NCBI RefSeq assembly: GCF_029919115.1
Contig: NZ_CP123990.1
Location: 3,534,001-3,598,000, forward strand
Length of the DNA: 64,000 nt
DNA from: Variovorax paradoxus
Lineage (GTDB): Bacteria; Pseudomonadota; Gammaproteobacteria; Burkholderiales; Burkholderiaceae_C
Direction of reading: 5' to 3'
Under the pieces are notes generated by a model, which ran no database searches, was not told where the DNA came from, and saw nothing but the letters and a program-made list of their open reading frames with translations. The position numbers were made by a program, and so were the translations under genes. Positions 32,735-41,773 of this stretch are shown in pieces (position 1 is the first letter of the stretch; each line of letters starts with the position of its first letter).

Positions 32735-35713
32735 ATGCACCTGCCCACCCCCTACCGCCCTGAAGCGGATGTCGTCTCTCACCGGCTCGCCTCGCTGGCG
32801 GGCGCACTCGATTGGGCCGCGGCGGCCAGCGCCGCCAAGCCTTGGGTGGAGGCGGTGCGCCGCCATCCGCCGCCGTTCTGGGCCATGGAAAGCCTGCTGC
32901 GCGAGTACCCGATTTCGAGTGCCGAAGGCCTGGCGCTCATGCGCCTGGCCGAGGCGCTGCTTCGCGTGCCCGACGCAGCCACGGCCATTGCGCTCACGGC
33001 CGACCAATTGGGCCGAGCCGACTTCGAAGGCACCGCCGATTCGACGCTGTCGCGCCTGTCTTCCGCCGCCATTGCGATGTCGAAGAAGTTCCTGCCTGAA
33101 GGCGACCACCCGCCCGGCCTGATGGCCAAGCTTGGCGCGCGCACGGTGGTGGCTGCCACGCTGCGCGCGGTGCAACTGCTGGGCCGCCAGTTCGTGCTGG
33201 GCCAGACCATTGCAGAGGCCATGGACGAGGCCCGCTCTGCGCACCGCAAGCAGGGTGCGCTGCGCTTCAGCTACGACATGCTCGGCGAAGGCGCGCGCAC
33301 CGATGCGGATGCGCTGCGCTACCTCGAGAGCTACACGCAGGCCATCGCGGCCATTGCAGGCGGGGCCGACGCGGCGCGTGCGCCCGAGCACAACGACGGC
33401 ATTTCCATCAAGCTGAGTGCGCTGCATCCGCGCTACGAATACACGCAAAGCGAGCGGGTGATGCGCGAGCTGGTGCCGCGCGTGTGGCAGCTGTGCGAGC
33501 TGGCGGCGGCTGCCAACCTCAATCTCACCATCGACGCCGAAGAGGTCGACCGGCTGGAACTTTCGCTCGATGTGTTCGAGGCGCTGGCCGCGCGCGTGGC
33601 CGCCGAACAGCCGCAGTGGCGCGGCTTTGGCCTTGCACTGCAGGCCTACCAGACGCGCGCGCTCGAACTGATCGAGCACGTCACTTCGGTGGCGCGCAAA
33701 CACGGCCTGCGTCTGATGTGCCGGCTGGTGAAGGGCGCCTACTGGGACGCCGAGATCAAGCGTGCGCAGGAGCTCGGCCTGCCGCACTACCCGGTCTTCA
33801 CGCACAAGCACCACAGCGACATCAGCTACCTGGCCTGCGCACGCGCGCTGCTTTCGGCGCCCGATGCGATCTATCCGCAGTTCGCCACGCACAACGCGGG
33901 CACCATCGCGGCCATCCTGCAGATGGCCGAGGCGGCCCAGGCACCTTTCGAACTGCAGCGGTTGCATGGCATGGGCGAGGGCGTCTACCGCGAAGTGATG
34001 AAGAGCACCGCCGCGCCGGTGCGCGTGTATGCCCCGGTGGGCCAGCACAAGGACCTGCTCGCCTACCTCGTGCGGCGCCTGCTCGAGAACGGCGCCAATT
34101 CATCGTTCGTGAACCAGCTGGGCGATGAAGACGTGGACATCGGCGAACTACTCATGTCGCCCCTCTGGCTCGAACCGACGAACGCCGCCTTGCCGCTGCC
34201 GCCGGCGCTCTACGGCCCACCGCCTGCGCGGCGCAACAGCGAGGGTGTGGACCTTGCGGTCGAGTCGATGCGTGCGCCGCTGCTTGCGGCGCTGGATGCC
34301 ACCGCCGTACCCCGGGTCGAAGAGTTCGACCCCGCCAGCACAGCAAAAGCGGTTGCCGCCAGCGCAGCCAGCTTTCGCCACTGGCGCAAGACGCCGGTCG
34401 AGGCCCGCGCCGCCATGCTGCGCCAGGCCGCCGACGCACTGCAGCGCGAACTGCCGCGCTTCTGCGCGCTGCTGGTGAAAGAGGCGTTCAAGACGTGGGG
34501 CGATGCGGTGGCCGAAGTGCGCGAGGCCATCGACTTCTTGCGCTACTACGCAGATGAAGCGGAACGCATCATGCAACCCGTGGCGCTGCCCGGTCCTACC
34601 GGAGAAAGCAACGAGTTGCGGCTGACAGCGCGCGGTCCGTGGGTGTGCATCAGCCCGTGGAATTTTCCGCTCGCGATCTTCATGGGCCAGGTGGCGGCGG
34701 CGCTTGCCACCGGCAACACCGTGCTGGCCAAGCCGGCCGAGCAAACGCCCGCCGTCGCGCTCGAAGCCGTGAAGCTGCTGCATGCCGCCGGCGTGCCGGC
34801 CGATGCGCTGCAACTGCTGCACGGCCCGGGTGAAACGGTGGGCGCCGCGCTGGTCTCCGCGCCGGGCGTGGCAGGGGTGGTGTTCACCGGCTCGACGCAG
34901 GTGGCGCGCATCATTCACCGCGCGCTTGCCGCAAAAGACGGCCCCATCGTGCCGCTGATTGCGGAGACCGGCGGTATCAATGCGATGCTGGTCGACTCGA
35001 GCGCGCTGCCCGAGCAGGTGGTCGATGCCGTGGTGCAGAGTGCATTCCGTTCGGCCGGCCAGCGCTGCTCGGCATTGCGGCTGCTGGTGCTGCACGATGG
35101 CATTGCCGACGCGGTGATCGAAATGATCCGCGGCGCGGCCGGGGAAGTGGCGGCCGGCGACCCGGCGCTGCTGTCGACCGATGTGGGCCCGGTGATCGAC
35201 AGCGAAGCAGCCGACAACATCCGGCGCAATTTGAAGCGGCTGGATTCGGAGGCCAAGCGTCTTCTCGCGCCGGCTTCTTCTTCAACGGATGCGGAAGGCA
35301 ACCTGATTGCGCCGCAGGCCTACGAGGTGTCTTCCATCGAAAGCGTGACCAGCGAGATCTTCGGCCCGGTGCTGCAGATTGCACGATGGGGCCACGGCGC
35401 GCTGAGCGACCCCGCGGAGGTGATCGAGCGCATCAACGCGCTGGGCTACGGCCTCACGCTCGGCATTCAGACCCGCATCGATTCGCGCGCCCAGGCGCTG
35501 GCCTCGCGTGCGCACGTGGGCAACATCTATGTGAACCGCAACATCATCGGCGCGGTGGTCGGCGTGCAGCCTTTCGGCGGCGAGGGCCTGAGCGGCACCG
35601 GGCCCAAGGCAGGCGGGCCGCACTACCTGTACCGCTTTTGCGCCGAGCAGACGGTCACGGTCAACACCACCGCGGCCGGCGGCAATGCCGCATTGCTGAG
35701 CGCCGTTGCATAG
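32735..35713 (+). CDS. putA: PutA, bifunctional proline dehydrogenase / P5C dehydrogenase
   Basis: 992 residues. It oxidises proline to glutamate in two steps at the inner membrane face. The FAD-dependent proline dehydrogenase barrel covers ~140-450 (RFSYDMLGEGART, RLVKGAYWDAEIKRAQE, RLHGMGEGVYREV). The NAD-dependent aldehyde dehydrogenase covers ~510-975, with SPWNFPLAIFMGQVAAAL, active Glu in AETGGINAML, active Cys in SAGQRCSALRLL and QPFGGEGLSGTGPKAGGP at the end. There is no N-terminal ribbon-helix-helix, so this is the short, non-regulatory PutA type; control probably comes from the divergent Lrp protein. Confidence 0.97.
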   Translation: MHLPTPYRPEADVVSHRLASLAGALDWAAAASAAKPWVEAVRRHPPPFWAMESLLREYPISSAEGLALMRLAEALLRVPDAATAIALTADQLGRADFEGTADSTLSRLSSAAIAMSKKFLPEGDHPPGLMAKLGARTVVAATLRAVQLLGRQFVLGQTIAEAMDEARSAHRKQGALRFSYDMLGEGARTDADALRYLESYTQAIAAIAGGADAARAPEHNDGISIKLSALHPRYEYTQSERVMRELVPRVWQLCELAAAANLNLTIDAEEVDRLELSLDVFEALAARVAAEQPQWRGFGLALQAYQTRALELIEHVTSVARKHGLRLMCRLVKGAYWDAEIKRAQELGLPHYPVFTHKHHSDISYLACARALLSAPDAIYPQFATHNAGTIAAILQMAEAAQAPFELQRLHGMGEGVYREVMKSTAAPVRVYAPVGQHKDLLAYLVRRLLENGANSSFVNQLGDEDVDIGELLMSPLWLEPTNAALPLPPALYGPPPARRNSEGVDLAVESMRAPLLAALDATAVPRVEEFDPASTAKAVAASAASFRHWRKTPVEARAAMLRQAADALQRELPRFCALLVKEAFKTWGDAVAEVREAIDFLRYYADEAERIMQPVALPGPTGESNELRLTARGPWVCISPWNFPLAIFMGQVAAALATGNTVLAKPAEQTPAVALEAVKLLHAAGVPADALQLLHGPGETVGAALVSAPGVAGVVFTGSTQVARIIHRALAAKDGPIVPLIAETGGINAMLVDSSALPEQVVDAVVQSAFRSAGQRCSALRLLVLHDGIADAVIEMIRGAAGEVAAGDPALLSTDVGPVIDSEAADNIRRNLKRLDSEAKRLLAPASSSTDAEGNLIAPQAYEVSSIESVTSEIFGPVLQIARWGHGALSDPAEVIERINALGYGLTLGIQTRIDSRAQALASRAHVGNIYVNRNIIGAVVGVQPFGGEGLSGTGPKAGGPHYLYRFCAEQTVTVNTTAAGGNAALLSAVA

Positions 35714-35845
35714 AGCGCCAAGGCGCGGGCGGCCGCGGGGTCAAACCTCTCTTGCATAACCGCCTTCGCGGCGCGCATAAGCCATGGCGCAGCGGGCGCG
35801 AGAGGTCTATTGTTGCGGCCATCCGTTCAAACCAAGGGTTCTCTC

Positions 35846-37117
35846 ATGAGTGAAAAGCTCTCCTTCGTCAATCCGACCGCCAACAGCCCCTGGGGCACGT
35901 ACCTCTCGCAGGTCGACCGCGTGGTGCCGTACCTCGGCCCGCTGGCCCGCTGGGTCGAAACGCTCAAGCGCCCCAAGCGCGCGCTGATCGTCGACGTGCC
36001 GATCGAGATGGACGACGGCACCATCGCCCACTTCGAGGGCTACCGCGTGCAGCACAACATGAGCCGCGGCCCGGGCAAGGGCGGCGTGCGCTTCCACCCC
36101 GACGTCACGCTCGAAGAGGTGATGGCCCTGTCGGCCTGGATGACCATCAAGACCGCCGCGGTCAACCTGCCGTACGGCGGCGCCAAGGGCGGCATCCGCG
36201 TCGACCCCAAGAAGCTTTCGCTGCAAGAGCTCGAAAAGATCACCCGCCGCTACACCAGCGAGATCGGCATCATCATCGGCCCGCACACCGACATTCCCGC
36301 GCCCGACGTCAACACCAACGGCCAGATCATGGCGTGGATGATGGACACGTATTCGATGAATGTGGGCGGCACCGCCACGGGCGTGGTCACCGGCAAGCCG
36401 CTGCACCTGGGCGGCTCGCTCGGCCGCGTCAAGGCCACCGGCCGCGGCGTGTTCGTTACCGGCCGCGAGGCGGCCCGCCGCCTCGGCATGGACCTGCGCG
36501 GTGCGCGCATTGCGGTGCAGGGCTTCGGCAACGTGGGCTCGGTTGCGGCCGAACTCTTTGCAGAAGCGGGCGCCAAGATCGTCGCGGTGCAGGACCACAC
36601 CGGCACCATCGTCAACACCAACGGCCTCGACCTGGCAAAGCTCATTCCCATTGCCAACAAGGAAGGCGTGGTCGCCTTCAAGGGCGGCGACGTGGTGCCG
36701 AACGAAGCCTTCTGGGACACGGCGTGCGACATCCTGATTCCGGCCGCGCTCGAAGGCCAGATCACGGCCGAGCGCGCGCAGAAGACATCCGCCAAGCTGG
36801 TGCTCGAAGGCGCCAACGGCCCCACGGTGCCGCAGGCCGATGACATCCTTGCCGAACGCGGCGTGCTGGTGGTGCCAGACGTGATCTGCAATGCCGGCGG
36901 CGTGACGGTGAGCTACTTCGAATGGGTGCAAGACTTCTCGTCCTTCTTCTGGGACGAGGACGAGATCAACGTGCGGCTCGACCGCATCATGATGAACGCG
37001 CTCAACCAGATCTGGGACACGGCCGACAAGCACAAGATCACGCTGCGTACGGCCACCTATGCGGTCGCCTGCGAACGCATTTTGATGGCTCGCCAGGAAC
37101 GCGGTTTGTACCCCTGA
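35846..37117 (+). CDS. gdhA: Glutamate dehydrogenase (Glu/Leu/Phe/Val family)
   Basis: 423 residues, typical hexameric GDH length. The catalytic lysine is in [14 protein letters not shown]; substrate-binding K is in [13 protein letters not shown]; the Rossmann motif is [33 protein letters not shown] is the C-terminal signature. It converts glutamate to 2-oxoglutarate and ammonia (NAD-type expected from the ~420-residue class). It lies 132 bp after putA, whose product is glutamate, so it forms the next step of proline use. Confidence 0.95.
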   Translation: MSEKLSFVNPTANSPWGTYLSQVDRVVPYLGPLARWVETLKRPKRALIVDVPIEMDDGTIAHFEGYRVQHNMSRGPGKGGVRFHPDVTLEEVMALSAWMTIKTAAVNLPYGGAKGGIRVDPKKLSLQELEKITRRYTSEIGIIIGPHTDIPAPDVNTNGQIMAWMMDTYSMNVGGTATGVVTGKPLHLGGSLGRVKATGRGVFVTGREAARRLGMDLRGARIAVQGFGNVGSVAAELFAEAGAKIVAVQDHTGTIVNTNGLDLAKLIPIANKEGVVAFKGGDVVPNEAFWDTACDILIPAALEGQITAERAQKTSAKLVLEGANGPTVPQADDILAERGVLVVPDVICNAGGVTVSYFEWVQDFSSFFWDEDEINVRLDRIMMNALNQIWDTADKHKITLRTATYAVACERILMARQERGLYP

Positions 37118-37146
37118 TTCGCTGAGGCAAGTTGTACGCTCGGGGG

Positions 37147-37800
37147 ATGAGCACCACCCCCGAGCAACAACTCCCCTCGATTCCCGCAGACGGCCTGGCC
37201 CGCCTGCAGGCCCTGATGGCCGGCGGCCAGCGCAAGCTGCTCGGCCTCGTCGGCGCGCCCGGCGCGGGCAAGTCCACGCTCGCAGCGGCACTGCGCCGCG
37301 CCGCAGGCGCCGACCGCGCACAGGTCGTGCCGATGGACGGTTTTCACCTGGCCAATGTCGAGCTGCAACGGCTCGGCCGCGCCGGCCGCAAGGGCGCCCC
37401 CGACACCTTCGACAGTGCCGGCTACGTCGCGCTGCTGCAGCGGCTGCGTGGGCAGGGGCCGGGCGACCCCATCGTGTACGCGCCCGAGTTCCGCCGCGAG
37501 ATCGAAGAGCCGATTGCCGGCGCCATCGCGGTGCTGCCAGAGACCCAGCTGGTCATCACTGAAGGCAACTACCTGCTGCACGATGCCGGGCCTTGGGCGG
37601 GCGCCGCGGGCATGCTCGACGAGGTCTGGTATGTCGACATCGACGATGCGGTGCGCGAAGAACGCCTGCTGAAGCGCCACCAGCAGTTCGGCCGCAGCCC
37701 CGAAGCCGCGCGCGACTGGGTGGCTGGCACCGATGCGCCCAATGCGCGGCTCATTGCTGCAACGCGCGGGCGCGCGCACTTCGTGCTGCACTGGTCCTGA
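37147..37800 (+). CDS. P-loop nucleoside/sugar kinase (uridine kinase/phosphoribulokinase-like)
   Basis: 217 residues. Walker A is GAPGAGKST (36-44); VVPMDGFHLANVEL holds the substrate Asp; KGAPDTFDSAGYVALLQRL, TEGNYLLHD and VDIDDAVREERLLKRH are the family segments. It resembles the YFH7/PRK09270 nucleoside-or-fructose kinase group. The true substrate is not determined. It begins 29 bases after gdhA and could be cotranscribed. Confidence 0.87.
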   Translation: MSTTPEQQLPSIPADGLARLQALMAGGQRKLLGLVGAPGAGKSTLAAALRRAAGADRAQVVPMDGFHLANVELQRLGRAGRKGAPDTFDSAGYVALLQRLRGQGPGDPIVYAPEFRREIEEPIAGAIAVLPETQLVITEGNYLLHDAGPWAGAAGMLDEVWYVDIDDAVREERLLKRHQQFGRSPEAARDWVAGTDAPNARLIAATRGRAHFVLHWS

Positions 37801-37898
37801 AAATCTCCCGTGCAGTTGGGGAACATCGGCGCGGCGCAATGCTCGAAGCTTCGCCGACGGCGCTGCAAGGCCAGCCGGTTAGCATTCGCCGCCGCTTC

Positions 37899-38594
37899 AT
37901 GACGACCATGCACCCCAATTTATCTTCCTCTGCCTTTTCTGCTTTTCATTTCAAGGTTCTAGCGCTCGGATTGTTGTCCGCCCTGGTGCTCGCCGGTTGC
38001 GGCAGCAGCAGTTCGCGCCGCGTCTCCTACGAGACCGAGGAGTTCGACTCCACCACCACCCACACGCGCACCTACACGGCCACCGAAGCCCAGACCTGCG
38101 AAGCCGCGCGGCGCGCACTGCTGAGCCAGGGCTACATGATCAACGCCGCCAACTCCGACCTGGTGACGGGCCGCAAGAGCTTCCAGCCCGCGGCCGAAGT
38201 GCATGTGGAGGTCGAGTTTCGGGTGGTGTGCGCGCGCGAAGGCGGCAAGTCGGGCAAGCGCAGCACCGTCGCCTTTGCCACCGCGCTGCAAGACCGCTAC
38301 GGCATCAAGAAGGTCAACAACTCGGCCAGCCTGGGCGTGGGCGCCATCGGTTCGCTCTCGCTGCCCTTTGCGGGCAGCGACGACGCCATGGTCAAGGTGG
38401 CCAGCGAAACCCTCACGGACGAGCTCTTCTACGACCGCTTCTTTGCGCTGCTCGACCGCTTTCTGGAAGGCCAGGGCGGCGAAGAACCGGAGGCGCCCAG
38501 CGTGGCGCCCGAAGCGCCGCGGCCGGCCGCGCCGCTGAACCCCGGAGCGCCCGCCACCACCTTTCCGGTGAAGCCGGTGCCCAGCCCGGGCTGA
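37899..38594 (+). CDS. DUF2242 family lipoprotein
   Basis: 231 residues (an ATG three codons later is also possible). The signal peptide ends in the lipobox LVLAGC. The mature part starts Ser-rich, followed by a helix-plus-strand domain (TATEAQTCEAARRALLSQGY, HVEVEFRVVCAREG, DRYGIKKVNNSASLGVGAIG) recognisable as DUF2242, which is common in Burkholderiales. The last ~40 residues are Pro/Ala-rich. Function unknown; it presumably sits in the outer membrane, facing the periplasm. Confidence 0.85.
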   Translation: MTTMHPNLSSSAFSAFHFKVLALGLLSALVLAGCGSSSSRRVSYETEEFDSTTTHTRTYTATEAQTCEAARRALLSQGYMINAANSDLVTGRKSFQPAAEVHVEVEFRVVCAREGGKSGKRSTVAFATALQDRYGIKKVNNSASLGVGAIGSLSLPFAGSDDAMVKVASETLTDELFYDRFFALLDRFLEGQGGEEPEAPSVAPEAPRPAAPLNPGAPATTFPVKPVPSPG

Positions 38595-38616
38595 TTGCGC
38601 GTCCGCGCCAGGGCGG

Positions 38617-39540
38617 TCAGCGCACCAGCGTCGACTTTCCGAACAGGCTCTCGATCAGCTCCACGGCCACCTCGCCAGTCTGGTTGCGCACGTCGAGCGC
38701 CGGGTTGAGCTCCACCACATCGAGCGAGCCGAGCCGGCCGGTGTCGGCGATCATCTCCATGCACAGCTGCATCTCTCGGTAGGTGGGGCCGCCGCGCACG
38801 CCGGTGCCTACACCGGGCGCGATGTTAGGGTCGAGGCAGTCGAGGTCGAAGCTCACGTGGAGGTGGGTGTCTTCGTCCACGTCCTGCAGCGCCTCGGTCA
38901 TGGTGGTGCGCATGCCGTGCTCGTCGATGTGGCGCATGTCGAACACGTTGAGCCCCAGCGTGCGAATGGCCTCTTTCTCGTCGGCATCGACGCTGCGGAT
39001 GCCGATGAAGCGGATGGCGTCGTGCTCCAGCGCCGCGCGCTCGCCGCTCCAGCCGGTGAGCACTGCCGGCCCGTGGCCCAGCAGGCACGACACCGGCATG
39101 CCATGCAGGTTGCCGCTCGGGCTGGTGGTTTCGGTGTTCACGTCGGAGTGCGCATCCAGCCACACCACGCGCAGCTTCTTGCCGCGCTTGCGCGCATGCC
39201 AGGCCACCGCGCTGATGGAGCCGATGGCCAGGCAGTGGTCGCCGCCCATCATGAGCGGCACGTGGCCAAGGCCCAGTGCCGTGTCGACCGCTGCGTAGAC
39301 CGAGCGGTTCCACGCAATCACCTCGTCCAGGTGGCGCAGGCCGTTGGCAGGGGCGGTCCACGGTGTGGCCGGGCCCGCGAGGTTGCCGCGGTCGAGCACC
39401 GCAAAGCCCTGCCGCGCCAAGGCCTCTGGCAGGCCGGCCACGCGCAGGGCGTCGGGCCCCATGCCGGCGCCGCGCACGCTGGCGCCGATGTCGGTGGGTG
39501 CGCCGATCAGTTCGAGGGTAATGCCGTTGTCGTTGCTCAT
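38617..39540 (-). CDS. rocF: Arginase
   Basis: 307 residues of the ureohydrolase fold with all manganese ligands: MMGGDHCLAIGS, WLDAHSDVNTETTSPSGNLH and SFDLDCLDPNIAPGVGTGVR. The NLHGMPVSCLLG segment is characteristic of arginase rather than agmatinase. It splits arginine into ornithine and urea. Its ATG overlaps the stop of the S9 peptidase gene (ATGA), so peptides released by that enzyme and arginine breakdown may be co-regulated. Confidence 0.95.
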   Translation of the reverse strand: MSNDNGITLELIGAPTDIGASVRGAGMGPDALRVAGLPEALARQGFAVLDRGNLAGPATPWTAPANGLRHLDEVIAWNRSVYAAVDTALGLGHVPLMMGGDHCLAIGSISAVAWHARKRGKKLRVVWLDAHSDVNTETTSPSGNLHGMPVSCLLGHGPAVLTGWSGERAALEHDAIRFIGIRSVDADEKEAIRTLGLNVFDMRHIDEHGMRTTMTEALQDVDEDTHLHVSFDLDCLDPNIAPGVGTGVRGGPTYREMQLCMEMIADTGRLGSLDVVELNPALDVRNQTGEVAVELIESLFGKSTLVR

Positions 39541-41585
39541 GTCGATGGCCCGATGTGCTTCCACAGGTAGGCGTAGCCCAATGCGTCCATGAAGGCGGAT
39601 TCCTTGTTGTCCGTTGCCGCGCTGTGGCCGCCTTCCATGTTCTCGTAAAAGCTGGCGTCGTAGCCCATGGCGGCCAGCTTTGCGTACATCTTGCGCGCAT
39701 GCACCGGGCCCACGCGGTCGTCGCGGGTCGATGTGGTGAAGAGCGCGGGCGGGTAGGGCTGGCCCTTCTTCGCGTTCTCGTAGGGCGAGAAGGCCTTGAT
39801 CCACGCCCATTCTTCCGGCTGGTCGGGGTCGCCGTATTCGGCAATCCACGAGGCGCCCGCCGACAGGTGCGTGTAGCGCTTCATGTCGAGCAGCGGCACC
39901 TCGCTCACGATGGCGCCGTAGAGCTGCTGGTACAGCGTGAGCATGTTGCCCATCAGCAGCCCGCCGTTGCTGCCGCCCATGGCGCCCAGATGCGGCGGCG
40001 ACGTGATGTTGCGCGCAATGAGGTGCTCTGAAACGGCCGCAAAGTCTTCGCAGGTGCGCAGGCGGTTTTGCTGCAGCGCGGCCTGGTGCCAGCGCGGGCC
40101 GTACTCGCCGCCGCCGCGGATGTTGGCGACCACGTAGACGCCGCCCTGCTCGAGCCATGCGCGACCAATGGCGCCGCTGTAGCTGGGTTGCAGCGAGATC
40201 TCGAAGCCGCCATAGGCGTATTGCAGCGTGGGGTTCTTGCCGTTGGCCTCAAGGTTCTTCGGCGCGATTTCGAAATACGGCACGCGCGTGCCGTCCTTCG
40301 ACGCGGCGAAGTGCTGGCTCACGCGGTAGCGCGAGGCGTCGAAGAAGCCGGGGCTGTCTTTCAGGGGCTCGGGCTCGCCCTTGCCGATGGTGCCCATGTA
40401 AAGCGTGGTGGGCTGCAGGAAGCCGCTCACGGTCAGAAAAAAATCGTCGTTCTCGTCTTCGTCGATGCCGCCGGCCGCAATGGTCGAAAGCTCGGGCGCG
40501 CCGCCCAGGCTCTCGCGCTTCCATTCGCCGGCTTGCGGGGTGAGCACTTCGAGCTTGTTCACCACGTCGTGCATCACGTTCAGGATCAGGTGGTTGCGGG
40601 TCCACGAATGGTCGTCGAGCGCGGTGGTGTCGTCGGGCTCGAACAGCACCGTGAGCTCGCGCTTGCCCGCCATGTAGTCGTCGAACTTCGCGGCCAGCAG
40701 CGAGCCCGGCTTGTAGGTGGTGCCGCCCACGGTCCAGGGGCTGCGCGGCTCGACCAGCATCCACTCGCGGGTGATGTCGGCGTTGGAATCGTCGGGCACA
40801 TCGATCTTCACGAGCCGGCCGTCGGCGTGGCGCAGCCAGGTCTCGCTGTCGTAGAAGTCCATCTGGCGCGAGACAAAGTCGCGCTCGAAGCCCGGCGTGT
40901 TGTCGCGCCAGGCGCTCACGGTCATGTCGTCGGCGCTGCCTTCGTACACGGTCAGTGCACTCTCCAGCGGCGTGCCGCGCTTCCATTCCTTGACGATGCG
41001 CGGGTAGCTCGAGCTGGTCATCGAGCCCGGGCCGAAGTCGGTGGCCACGTAGAGGTGGTCGATGTCCTTCCACGCCACGTTGCTCTTGGCCTCGGGCAGC
41101 GTGAAGCCGCCTTCGACAAACTGCTTGAGCTCCAGGTCGAACTCGCGCACCACGTTGGCGTCGGCGCCGCCGCGCGAGAGCGAAACCAGGCAACGCTTGT
41201 ATTCGGGCTGCAGGCACTGCGCGCCGTGCCACACCCAGTTCTCCTTGTCGACATCGGCCAGCGCGTCCAGGTCGATCACGGTTTCCCAGGCGGGCTGGGG
41301 CTTGCGGTATTCGGCCAGCGTGGTGCGCCGCCACAGGCCCTTGGGGTTCTTCTTGTCGCGCCAGAAGTTGTAGAACAGCGGGCCGATCTTGCGAACCATC
41401 GGAATGCGGTCGTCCGAATCGAGCACTTCGAGAATGCCTTTCTCCAGACGCTCGAAGGCCGGCGACTGCGCGTAGCGCTGCACCGTCTTCGCGTTGTGCT
41501 GGCGCGCCCAGTCGAGTTGTTCGGCGCCGTCGATGTCTTCGAGCCACAGGAACTCGTCGGTCTGCATGGAAGAGGTTGAAGTCAT
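39537..41585 (-). CDS. S9 prolyl-oligopeptidase family peptidase
   Basis: 682 residues from MTSTSSMQTDEF; the longer frame upstream runs into the divergent promoter region. Beta-propeller N-terminal domain (~60-420) then the alpha/beta-hydrolase domain, with nucleophile GAMGGSNGGLLMGN, acid TSTRDDRVGP and His in ENMEGGHSAATD. The N-terminal FLWLEDIDGAEQLDWARQHN and YNFWRDKKNPKGLWRRTTL are typical of bacterial prolyl oligopeptidases. No signal peptide is seen, so it is cytosolic and acts on short peptides. First gene of the peptidase-arginase pair. Confidence 0.94.
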   Translation of the reverse strand: MTSTSSMQTDEFLWLEDIDGAEQLDWARQHNAKTVQRYAQSPAFERLEKGILEVLDSDDRIPMVRKIGPLFYNFWRDKKNPKGLWRRTTLAEYRKPQPAWETVIDLDALADVDKENWVWHGAQCLQPEYKRCLVSLSRGGADANVVREFDLELKQFVEGGFTLPEAKSNVAWKDIDHLYVATDFGPGSMTSSSYPRIVKEWKRGTPLESALTVYEGSADDMTVSAWRDNTPGFERDFVSRQMDFYDSETWLRHADGRLVKIDVPDDSNADITREWMLVEPRSPWTVGGTTYKPGSLLAAKFDDYMAGKRELTVLFEPDDTTALDDHSWTRNHLILNVMHDVVNKLEVLTPQAGEWKRESLGGAPELSTIAAGGIDEDENDDFFLTVSGFLQPTTLYMGTIGKGEPEPLKDSPGFFDASRYRVSQHFAASKDGTRVPYFEIAPKNLEANGKNPTLQYAYGGFEISLQPSYSGAIGRAWLEQGGVYVVANIRGGGEYGPRWHQAALQQNRLRTCEDFAAVSEHLIARNITSPPHLGAMGGSNGGLLMGNMLTLYQQLYGAIVSEVPLLDMKRYTHLSAGASWIAEYGDPDQPEEWAWIKAFSPYENAKKGQPYPPALFTTSTRDDRVGPVHARKMYAKLAAMGYDASFYENMEGGHSAATDNKESAFMDALGYAYLWKHIGPST

Positions 41586-41773
41586 TGCCGCAGTGTACGA
41601 ATCCGGCGTGAAAGAAGAGATGTCCCTGACGGCCCGTCGGAAGCTATTGAATTCATAGCGCGATGCACCAGGGGCTCGGGACAAACCCGCGTTCGACGGA
41701 TTCGCCCCTGTTCGCGGGGCTGCCCACGGGTATCCTGCCGAACGGCGCCTGCGCACACAAGGAGACATGTCAC

